This document shows, piece after piece, positions 33,301 through 38,204 of a stretch of DNA of 38,204 nt (its first letter is position 1; each line of letters starts with the position of its first letter). This DNA is from Seison nebaliae (lineage: Eukaryota > Rotifera > Pararotatoria > Seisonacea > Seisonidae), in the NCBI GenBank assembly GCA_023231475.1, contig JALJEE010002290.1, forward strand, positions 1 through 38,204. The letters are read 5' to 3'. Under the pieces are notes generated by a model that did not search any database, was not told the origin of the DNA, and was given only the letters and a program-made list of their open reading frames with translations. The translations under genes and the position numbers were made by a program.

Positions 33301-35698
33301 TGAGACGGAAGAGAAAGATGAAAATGGAGATTCGAAGGAAAACGGAATAGAAATGACCGATGATTTTGACGTACCTGACGAAATGAAAGATGAAGGTGAA
33401 TTGGACGAAGAGACGACGGATCAAGAGAAGAATGAATTAGAAAATCAAGAAGGTGAAGTGAATGATCAGGAAGAGATTTTGGATAAGAATCTTTTCCCAG
33501 ATATCGACGACAATAATGAGGATGACAACGATGAAACAAAAAAAGAGAAAGAGAATAAGATAAATGAAAAAGAAAATGATGATGATGATAATAATAATGA
33601 TGATAATGATGATGATAATGAAATGAATGAGAATGAAATGAAAAAAAAAGATGATGAAGAATGTCGAAAGGATGAAAATACAAATAATAAGATGAGAAAT
33701 GATGGAAGAACAAATGAAAATGATGATAATTTGGGAAATGATGAACCGATTGAAAATGATGATGATTTGAATAAAGATGAATTGACGGAGAATGTGGAGG
33801 AAGATAAAGAAGAAGAAATGAATAATGATAATGAAGGAGAATCAACAACATTTTCTGATGATGAGAATATTTCTGATACGAATGAAAACGATAAAGATAC
33901 AATAATGGATGAAATAGACGATAAAGATGATTCAAAAGAACATCAAGATAGTGATGTGAATGATGAAGAATCGTGTGAAAATGAAGAAGATAATAATGGA
34001 GATTTCGATACTCCACCATCAGATAAAAAAGAAGAAATGAAAGGAGAAGATGATTTGGAAATATCGACTGAATTAGAAAAACGAAATGAACATGATGATA
34101 CGGAGATGACAGAAGCGAATGAAGCGATTAATGAGAATAATGAGAAATGTGAAGAATCGTCTGCTGCACAATGTGCAAATGATTCAAATGAATTAGATAA
34201 TGACGAAGATCAGAATGGAGATAATGATGAGAAAGAAGAAGAAAAATTCATTTCATCAAAATCAGGAAAATCAGCTGATGAGAAAGATGATGACGATAAG
34301 AATAACAATGAAGAAGATTCCTCAAATAAAATAGATGAAAATGATGAGAATAATCAGAAAGAAGATGATCTCCAATATGAGACGGGTGAATCAATATCAA
34401 CGAAACAAGAAGGTGATTCATCAAACGATCCGAATTTAGAACGGAAACCTCACCAGAAGAAGAAGAATGAGAGGAATGATCGCGAAATCATTGAAGAAAA
34501 TCAATCGACAATGAAAAAAGAAGAAATTAATGAGGAAAATATTAAGAATGAAAATGAGAAATCGAATGAAGATAATCAGACTCGACAAGGAAAACGAATG
34601 ATAGATGATGATGAAGAAGAGAATGTTGGAGAATCAGAAGAAATGATGGAAGATGGTCGTCTCGATTATGATACATTTTGTTCTATACTCGATTCATATA
34701 AACAAATCGATTCGATAGAAAATGAGAAAAATATTGAGAAATTCGGAAATGATTTAAATTCAAAAAATTCAAATCACAATATCATTGACGATGACAATGT
34801 GGTAAATAATGAGAAGAAATTGAATGTGAAAGTGATGAATGAACATGGACCGTTATTATGGAAAGCTGCCTGTTCCACCAGTCGACATGAAGCGACGGAA
34901 TTAGCGGAACGATTGAAAATCATTCTTCAACCAGATGTTTTCTCCAAATTTGAAGGTGATTATCGAAGTGGAAAACGTTTAAATATGAAACGATTAGTCT
35001 CTTTCGTCGCTAGTGATTATAGGAATGATCGAATATGGTTACGTCGTCGTCGACCTGATCGTCTTCAACGTCATATGATTATTGCCGTTGATGATTCATT
35101 GTCAATGAAAGAAACGGAATGTCAAGTTGTCGCTTATCAATCCATCGCATTATTAGCTCAAACTGCCATGTTTTGTGATATCGGTCGATTCGGTATTGTT
35201 TCATTTGGTGAACATGTTCATCAATTACATAAAGATCATATGCCATTTTCGATGAATGATGGAATTAAAGTTTTCTCTCAACTCTCTTTCAATGATAATC
35301 AAACGAATTATAATCAACTTTTAAATGAATCGATCGAATTATTTGATGACTCATCATCTTCAGGTAATGATCGAATAGAAAATTTATTGATAATTCTTTC
35401 AGACGGACGTGGTATCAATCCAAATCAATTAAAATCATCCATAGAAAAATTAAATGATCGAAACGTTTTCATTCTATTCATCGTTCTTGATCAACGAGAA
35501 AAGAATGCTGATAATTGTAAAATGTCAATCTTAGATCTCAACACAGTATCATACGACGAGCAGAGAAATATGAAAATAGAAAAATATATCGATAAATTTC
35601 CTTTCGATAATTATATCGTTGTCAATGATTATCGGAAAGTTTGTCGCATCATATCGAACAGCGTCGAATATTGGTGTCGACGATTAATGAACATCTAA
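21305..35698 (+). CDS. MDN1: midasin (MDN1/Rea1), dynein-like AAA ATPase of 60S ribosome assembly, intronless
   Basis: One uninterrupted frame of 4797 residues (yeast Rea1 about 4910, human about 5600). Walker A motifs lie at 295 (GEIGSGKSS, AAA1), 636 (GETGCGKTT, AAA2), 1081 (GETSVGKTS, AAA3), 1392 (GETGIGKTS, AAA4) and 1801 (GPPGTGKTA, AAA5). AAA6 (about 2120-2300) has no P-loop and a degenerate WVIMEHANLC. AAA1 also has a weak Walker B (LIENVN), while AAA2-5 have FDEIN, LDELN, IDEIS and LDEMN. A long helical linker follows, then a polyQ run near 3936 and an Asp/Glu-rich region (about 3940-4500). The C-terminal MIDAS domain carries DxSxS as DDSLS at 4596-4600. Midasin uses its MIDAS to grip Ytm1 and Rsa4 and strips them from pre-60S particles in nucleolus and nucleoplasm. 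The start is the first of two tandem ATGs. Neighbouring genes have introns every 100-500 bp; this one has none. Confidence 0.97.
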   Translation: MMDDVLYYDIFQLYKIVHGFSDDSVRFLEKEFIAQKLTYILFNERKDRQFSFLITYGLNILNYFIQLHIDKHGTNRQKFFIDYISIAAHLEKLSCYYVNFNRSLMEEMELVKELIFSKADTRLLLSYRRLLLESSNVWYRLYDEELFDNIEGNLSIRNDIKRLIKIGKENLWDKKHSSIHLDIFRDDFYWMELEAEKEVKDGIIKWFAMEDGKRLPLNTYENDREMIKNKLVNNITLPRNLKVYGSFLIFLSKQEDNISQMELTRFHMNDEIRNREMELIKFIHHSNIPAFLISGEIGSGKSSFVKYFANKLRRNLIQIQMHDSLDINSLISTYRFNESSSNEIQVVNGILVDAMEKGKIVLIENVNYANESIISFFLHLMRQMREYENVSNDPHNAYEEDRCYGRRYHIHPEFMLFFTIDKNEMKIENRNNLLKFLMKELPLINVSDHLVPGFEDGGNLEKYLEEFIGRMFRRLKRIGGVLSRVFLQMKEIIGDNRKRNYRRQYTFRDIIRSCNLLMERIETNKIVDIDCREYIPLIYIVLLSVYVGHLGSCDEERLIVQKRIGTILQIDFHQFDVLENYSLVTNIHHVCDECSAYQMNEEEVKTETFVEIGESLRLLQHLNVCIQLNETALIVGETGCGKTTCIKYLASQFHQKLVTINMSHDVESQDLIGFYRPTEILSILKRIFDQYLKWFNIWMRLATYLDQRTRITLSKKVVSTLNHVHDWLCENFEKVTLHNFHTFRQRLRFNLEIILLLMERDENNQKIVHNLIDQLKKISYGKLNNNRRHIFFEYQIGILTTAIENGHWILFDEINMASNETLQVIIPLLEMNERLPSITLFERGDEKPLKRHENFRMFATMNPSSDVVKKELPPVIHQKFFEHFMTEPTGKKDLEEIVSSYLKYLNSDRRDPIVEKIVDIYQTIKRRSKHVTVCLRNLCRSMRSFASFLKHFTIKQSLFHSLQMAFVTSTSDELIRKEISSLINSTIADLPLHFNLFLRKDDKYLNEENYEMIEGFPLRRVNDRNKITDNIINELLNRNTTTTITSVTPMQHIITESVRRNVEIIARSIFDENHYPMLLEGETSVGKTSVITFIANKLGRRLTRINNHQFIDVQDYVGSYSLNVNGSMKFNEGALIQAMKNGDWILLDELNLAPAAVLESLNCLLDENKELTISETGEIVKAHSDFMLFGTQNPAARYGGRKQLSRAFRNRFIELNIYEPPSLEIVEILEKRWNMPKTYARLLVKVSNEIEKHRSKSGIDAGMRHGLVTLRDLFRWANRYRLGDMEWKIDWKQYLADHGMMLLGERCREKDDREMIRQILEKTFSTKLSDDHLYGKNAKSNVTKNIIKKCLKILKDDGIKSEFQLSLTKNLLKTIVLSIVAMEYQEPILLVGETGIGKTSICQWITSLYYNYEKMNNKLDIINCHLNSETSDFIGTLRPSRGGKHLFEWYDGILVRCMENGYHLLIDEISLAEDAVIERINSVLEPERTIYLTEKFHATQEMIDDDNDDDDDDDDDIGKKRNAEDDNCEGEKRIRLNDPSSNQDKSDHSLNNQTVDNERIVEEKYDHMKIELKAKKSFRLYATMNPAGDYGKKELSTALRNRFTEIWMEESFDIDEYFNLASNRLVRSLTRLPKGTHDRFTRMLVDFWMEFKEDKNNLLATTTTTITLRDFVNWIRNAIGIYERKTDPLFGNAQSIFTGIVDSFMITIGYYIGTDYYTNRLEELTKQFVINHPRAKEKKIYLSYLTRQSMSIFSPQFNLTFPIRQQLKSNVFDFTNETAQRNLRRLIKCISVEGRAILIEGPPGTGKTASIERLGSLMDIDVRRINLSNQTELSDLFGSDLPNIDEEMIVNSQEQSKELFKWIDGPMLAGMKKGDWILLDEMNLASQAVLEGLNSCLDHRGEVYISELDRIFKINSRSRIFATQNSAETCIGRKHLPKSFLNRFMKLYFEQYQISDMKQIVEIKYGKKNKFDLFNIIPQILQHFPSSLYHINIRDVEKFAVLPTTQLSEQQLIILLKYYLSNLFNVDCERVIDEIFPTYANHFQMILYHSPLNLIKKRKDKYYLMKEEEEEGENEEEKQLKSFDIFNLPYWRLPNKLDSNFIQILTIFKNCLSSFPNQLYTITSDLFPSVIRSLRILSTHFHINLLSFVCHSEMEADDLFGTYEQYNLNRTLNKFLDNIFLRQRSQSILKEELRDLRQTHRYSSNGKMIREKLICIDQIIKSEFTSLRKAFERMKKTFQIDLNTFQSDEYNMDHLKGKFQFEESKFLEMVRKGGWVIMEHANLCSPSFIDRLNSLFETKGELIINENIGTYSIRAHSNFHLFLLIHPDARNDKQLSAPLISRSIQLKFCEELNEEKSIIAKHYQSLLTNEKLFHILQRNFSFDVSDVYDKVIDINCCEILLKEKRLFEFVYFYLFDDDIRLKGNETVTNIKLSGFSSILINFLFKFYEEIRVDKLFFEYTIDIILIRSYFQSKRRHPILHDIYRFLNLYLVYRLYGARYLHLSMFRGVDKIDRHYNILMNYMWEEREEENGQFHSMELPSYNEPFNFQTNNDEKNSLECYFKFFIIIHRLKIKSYELSIESLIELIYRTRSSVYLQSLRRLLNEYLKYLKNQNLLDVNRMKSSFSQYFPSEYSHFNKWTLMQTIIEFNRFDISQIEKKKKLQQLDIMPMDDFNRFSLDIIRKDDFLKMIHKKLFETMKNGELSKNIKSLPMPNLLEIWKADFDTLLPNYVFVEIVKKYAYYQVDEIKEKLLNIYETKGKLRKSIDMERCEMLRQFYFKDNNNNNNNNKKNKDKKENSEDMNSDLSFHRLTITDIECEKELNFDIIKLSELIPFDEFNVLYKALSLSLSNNDDVQSNMKRFVLPVIDRLMAAYDLSGLKSLIYYQLHIIAQWRLFSRQQRRMMHNTLIYDGNVLSAKLNVQLLIYYHSEISPNSNFLQLEEMRHKFLFRNIYMNLMEMKQKGLTTFHHLDDETDDGIMDDEIMSQTMTINDGNFGEENISDISSMDEEIWELVKNSAQLMMKSQKNRKTIMEDMKNLKDIIALFSLYTLQQQRKNMPNKRHVYMSAFCMLQELIAMTKQTNEVRNSFLFLSFKRILIDPTTYHQSIIERNRSRYDGKKRNSAVIDVSERLEKLIEQINLKVKELLEVFVDDSRLEEMKRNFCEYFHRKRSIPNILVCATLLRKHVIEFNKNVSAKRSFPTIIIDQLRRITIQCRQLELDDLKNILIETENSTHIFALKWFPMLISLFTIDQLACRSFHEIKTIIFDFITNSSVGEYRQRVNILGMLLNYLNYLISEDDGDKLERRWKILKYLRKFVRILYEFHSYNFIFENNVQNYRTLSNSFDVKLKSQIKILSSLLSNCSISDNYRSTITKCFDVQREYGASLKEPIHSIRWNWKHVKKFDGISFLNQFKFVYYLSRDESRLMVDYLKYEREELNLKEMKELTISLLNDYGDESGEIRRRAQSFQKERKLKKFDEEIVEKEKKDLARSANHLQQNFQLTLKQLLDNLFKFKLSYRKGERLLHQFEKTSLTQLIFNHQTLHQLIIERELKKKERKFPYVHQCEELGNSLLNLEVILLNSIFNNPNLRNNRKKEKHNLSLKGSKKLIHQLTSYLIHFIDESFKEIVMMDELIKRWNESKKHFHLFNLIISCKSVRHSYSTEIETKIFDKFIGQLIELQTILQFDNESIEQTTLLTKLDFFIEFLNDVQCQLSEWNVLRMSNKHLNFMPYLIRLNEKQIKELNLMREMKEIDIIQLLDRTINCGKKYFEENIINSIKSNFSYLTYILEENSTNFLKNFPNEEEVMECLIHPTLNEAEILFRCELQSISNIWRKRSEIGREDLMELMELNNNLSNRYGVEKFYVKFLKLSLQHPQENYEELKKLWKEEMDIFNAILKEHFKRHCEKRELLNDLIKFIIYSNEEDICNFEGIDLCLEEEKQQQQQQQQQSGDDGSETEPSGMGDIQDEDIMDDGTKNVSDEIQCEEEIEGLRNDDKDKPNEIDETEEKDENGDSKENGIEMTDDFDVPDEMKDEGELDEETTDQEKNELENQEGEVNDQEEILDKNLFPDIDDNNEDDNDETKKEKENKINEKENDDDDNNNDDNDDDNEMNENEMKKKDDEECRKDENTNNKMRNDGRTNENDDNLGNDEPIENDDDLNKDELTENVEEDKEEEMNNDNEGESTTFSDDENISDTNENDKDTIMDEIDDKDDSKEHQDSDVNDEESCENEEDNNGDFDTPPSDKKEEMKGEDDLEISTELEKRNEHDDTEMTEANEAINENNEKCEESSAAQCANDSNELDNDEDQNGDNDEKEEEKFISSKSGKSADEKDDDDKNNNEEDSSNKIDENDENNQKEDDLQYETGESISTKQEGDSSNDPNLERKPHQKKKNERNDREIIEENQSTMKKEEINEENIKNENEKSNEDNQTRQGKRMIDDDEEENVGESEEMMEDGRLDYDTFCSILDSYKQIDSIENEKNIEKFGNDLNSKNSNHNIIDDDNVVNNEKKLNVKVMNEHGPLLWKAACSTSRHEATELAERLKIILQPDVFSKFEGDYRSGKRLNMKRLVSFVASDYRNDRIWLRRRRPDRLQRHMIIAVDDSLSMKETECQVVAYQSIALLAQTAMFCDIGRFGIVSFGEHVHQLHKDHMPFSMNDGIKVFSQLSFNDNQTNYNQLLNESIELFDDSSSSGNDRIENLLIILSDGRGINPNQLKSSIEKLNDRNVFILFIVLDQREKNADNCKMSILDLNTVSYDEQRNMKIEKYIDKFPFDNYIVVNDYRKVCRIISNSVEYWCRRLMNI

Positions 35699-36444
35699 TA
35701 ACAATTATGTAAAATAATTCAATCACAAATTTCAATTAATATTTTCTACTATTTTCTTTTCATTTCTCCCATCCTCATTTTGTTACTACCTCGAAATTTG
35801 TAAATTTTTCAATTTCGACTCAGTTTCCACAATTCTAAATTTGTCAATACATCACTTTATCAAAAAAGTATTTGATTAAAATAAAATCTTTAATTTTAAA
35901 TCTGAAATTTTTTTTTTAAATTTTATATTGAATAAGTTGTAGATATTAATTCCGACATTATACTATCTATAAGGAAATTTGAAGAAACAAACTTAAATTT
36001 TCAATGAAATAAGATATTAAAAGTTTAACAATATGAGATATCTGATACTTTTGCTGTATGTTTTTCACATTATAAAATTACTATTATTATATTGAATGAT
36101 AATTTATTAAAAGTTATCGTTCACGAAATGTCATTGAAATCAGACGATGATAATTGTGGAAATAATGTTGGAACTGTTTTCCACATACTTTTTTTGGTAA
36201 TTGTATTTTTTCGTTATCTATTTCGTAATTCCTATGATTTTTTTTCATCATCTTTTATTAGAAAAATTAAGTTTTTATTTTATACTGTTGATAAGGAGTC
36301 TTGAATGACTACCTGTGGTAATTCTATGGTGAAAAAATTCTAAATATCGTTAAATAAAATACAACTAAAAGACATCGAACAATAAATTTAAGTTGATGTA
36401 AAGGAATTCTTATGTTGTGTAAAGCAATTGTGTAAAGTTTATAT
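35699..36444. other. MDN1 3' UTR and intergenic DNA
   Basis: An AATAAA near 35880 is a likely MDN1 polyadenylation signal. An open frame at 36092-36304 is Phe- and Ile-rich and looks like AT-rich noise. No other gene is visible before the tRNA. Confidence 0.5.
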
Positions 36445-36538
36445 GCCTCGGTAGCGCAGTTGGTTAGCGCGTCAGTCTCATAATCTAAAATATATATAAG
36501 CAATCTGAAGGTCGTGAGTTCGATCCTCACCCGGGGCA
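36445..36538 (+). tRNA. elongator tRNA-Met (CAT) with a 20-nt intron
   Basis: The acceptor arms GCCTCGG (36445-36451) and CCGGGGC (36531-36537) pair with one G-U, and A36538 is the discriminator. The D arm is GCGC/GCGC. The T arm is GTGAG, TTCGATC, CTCAC. The anticodon CAT is at 36479-36481, in the loop CTCATA. The intron 36483-36502 follows the base 3' of the anticodon, the canonical site (between 37 and 38), and the 3' half resumes ATCTGA. The mature sequence is a standard eukaryotic elongator tRNA-Met; initiator features (AT at the end of the acceptor stem, GGG/CCC anticodon stem) are absent. A T5 run at 36544-36548 is the Pol III terminator. Confidence 0.95.
36483..36502 (+). other. tRNA-Met intron, 20 nt
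   Basis: AT-rich insert between tRNA positions 37 and 38. The placement is ambiguous by one base because A flanks both ends. It is removed by the tRNA splicing endonuclease, not the spliceosome. Confidence 0.9.
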
Positions 36539-36543
36539 TAAAG

Positions 36544-36548
36544 TTTTT
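36544..36548 (+). terminator. Pol III terminator, T5
   Basis: A run of five T begins 6 nt after the tRNA discriminator base. A second T run follows at about 36552. Confidence 0.75.
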
Positions 36549-37128
36549 AGATTTTTTCGAAATTATTTCGTCCATCAGGATTCAATGAGTCAAAATTTTT
36601 CTCGTATCAGTTCTCATGTGTGATCAAATAGATGAAAATCGCATTAGTAAAATAAAATAAAATAATTTTTTAATTTTAGTTCAATAAATAAAGAAAAAAA
36701 TTTTAAATTTCGAATCTTCCACTAGAAAGATAGATCTGAAGTTAAGTTTAAATGAAGAGTTTGATAACTAAAAATTGTTTCTAAAAACAATTTAAAAGAA
36801 TAAAAAACAACTGATAAAATGTTAGAGAGTCGTTGTTTCTCATACAAAGTTGTTAAGTTGAATTGGAAAAAATTTAATTTGTTTCTCTTGAAATAAGCTT
36901 CATAGTTTCAGTTCAAAAGATAAAAGTTCCAGATTTTATGTTTAAAATCGAATGGTATAAAGGAAAGCGAATAATTCAAAAATATTTTTTTTAAAATTAA
37001 TATCGAGTTTAAAAGGAAATTCCATGTTTATTATATTTCTATGTGTCTATGTCTGTTGAATGAATTGTTGAAACGTTTCATTGTTGAAATAAATCGTTAA
37101 GAGAAATGAACGAAATTCTCGAATAATG

Positions 37129-37222
37129 TCTTCTAATTTGCTTCGAAATTTCAGTCTCCATTTTGTTCTTTGATTCCTCACAGGACAATTTGTAGGATGA
37201 TATTTCGAAGTAAGTTAGAAGA
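37129..37222. repeat. long hairpin with 21-bp arms (miRNA-precursor-like)
   Basis: The left arm 37129-37149 and right arm 37202-37222 pair over 21 positions. The only two non-Watson-Crick positions are T-G and G-T, which remain paired as G-U wobbles if the plus strand is transcribed. The loop is 52 nt. Stem length fits a small-RNA precursor; a decayed inverted-repeat element is the alternative. Confidence 0.55.
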
Positions 37223-37316
37223 TTTTAAAGAGAAAACGAAATATGGAAAACGTTTTACACAAAGCTCATCAGATAATATGACGGGAAGGAAATATTATTC
37301 CGTTATAATGGGTTAT

Positions 37317-37351
37317 TAACTATTTCCACAAATTTTAACTGGAAATAGTTA
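37317..37351. repeat. inverted repeat, 11-bp perfect arms
   Basis: Arms TAACTATTTCC (37317-37327) and GGAAATAGTTA (37341-37351) around a 13-nt loop. Confidence 0.7.
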
Positions 37352-38204
37352 TGGATTCTATAAGGGTTTTATTAATCATATTATTAAGGGGCTTAATCTC
37401 TAAGAGAATAATGGCATTTTCGAAAATCGGCAAATTCAACTACTTATCCAATTGAAACTGAAAAATACTGAAAAAATATAGATAGTTTTGATATCAGATT
37501 TATTGGATGGATGAAATGTGATATGACGAATGGTATGAAAAGTTTAAATATATTCTGAATTAATTGTCAATATGATTAAAAACTATACAATGACGTTACC
37601 TATTTGGAAAAACTCAATTAATAATTATATTTATATATAAATAAATAAGCTTATGAGTACTATACTACTATGTTAATACAATACCCTTTGAAAAAGGAAA
37701 GATTTGGCCAGAAATTGTTGTTACAAATGAACTCATGATCAAGTGGAATAGATAAAAATAAAACATTCGCTATGTAATCATCTAACTATTTGTCACCATA
37801 TTTTTGGTATTACCAAACAAAAATAACAAACCGCTATCATAAAGTTTTCACATTGAAAGCAACCCGTGAAAGAAGATGATGAATTCAAAATATTTTACAA
37901 TGACGAGAGATATCGTTCAAGCAGTATAGCCGAAAAAGGTGGCAATTTTACAATGGCAAATAAAATAGACCCGAAGAATATAATAGTATAATGTTTTTAG
38001 TATATATTTATTTATATTAACAAGACAATTTTTGAATTGGATGTTCTAACCAAAATATTATAGATCGATACCGAAAATACTTTCTGATCATGGATTCTGA
38101 TGATCATATTTTCTATTCATGGATTAATTTGTTTAATAAAATTTAAGAATCATCTACAATGTTTTCTTTGTTCATTAATTTTTTATTTGTTATTTCTTAC
38201 AGGT

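Larger units (their letters stand above)
36539..38204. other. intergenic DNA to the window end, no gene seen
   Basis: About 1.7 kb of AT-rich sequence with short hairpins at 36772-36793, 37129-37222 and 37317-37351. No open frame has coding character. The window ends in TTACAGGT after a T-rich stretch, which could be a splice acceptor of a gene continuing to the right. Confidence 0.4.

Noticed and set aside
33045-34019. 324-codon minus-strand open frame rich in His, Leu and Ser
   Set aside because: It is antisense to the Asp/Glu-rich region of midasin. GAT/GAA repeats read backwards give few stops.
36092-36304. 70-codon plus-strand frame
   Set aside because: Phe/Ile-rich AT-noise composition, with no homology, signal peptide or splice context.
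36324-36575. 83-codon minus-strand frame containing MPRVRIELTTF
   Set aside because: It is antisense to the tRNA-Met gene. The peptide is a well-known false translation of tRNA sequence.

Overview
The window looks like nuclear DNA of a small-genome animal. It is AT-rich, genes are packed on both strands, introns are short (41-65 nt apart from one of 76) and intergenic gaps are often only 150-250 bp. Animal-type genes (CRELD, a CD164-like sialomucin) argue for Metazoa. A calaxin gene and a CCDC146-like gene, sharing a promoter with an RFX-type X-box, argue that the animal builds motile cilia or flagella. I cannot name the species.

Layout from left to right. A 5'-truncated non-LTR retrotransposon endonuclease fragment runs off the left edge (1-602, minus). 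Then come an unknown secreted protein (minus), a CD164-like mucin (minus), CIAO3 (cytosolic Fe-S assembly, minus) head-to-head with the tiny KGD4/MRPS36 gene (plus), and DUSP12 (minus). Next are calaxin (minus) head-to-head with a CCDC146-like coiled-coil gene (plus), a small membrane protein (plus), RGP1 (minus) and a CRELD gene with many EGF/furin-like modules (plus). A repeat- and hairpin-rich gap follows. The right half is one intronless 14.4-kb midasin gene (MDN1, plus), then an intron-containing elongator tRNA-Met gene and about 1.7 kb of sequence without genes.

The most unusual signal is in the introns. I rebuilt 26 introns in five genes from reading frame and protein homology. All 26 begin GTT, with no conserved +4 to +6 bases, instead of GTAAGT/GTGAGT; all end in AG. 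Perfect GTAAGT strings inside exons are not used. This suggests an altered 5' splice-site rule in this animal. A 27th junction, in RGP1, fits no in-frame GT-AG solution.

The genes do not form one pathway. They are mostly conserved housekeeping functions: ribosome biogenesis (MDN1, DUSP12), Fe-S assembly (CIAO3), the 2-oxoglutarate dehydrogenase complex (KGD4), Rab6 activation (RGP1) and ER folding (CRELD). The ciliary pair CLXN/CCDC146 is the one clear functional cluster.
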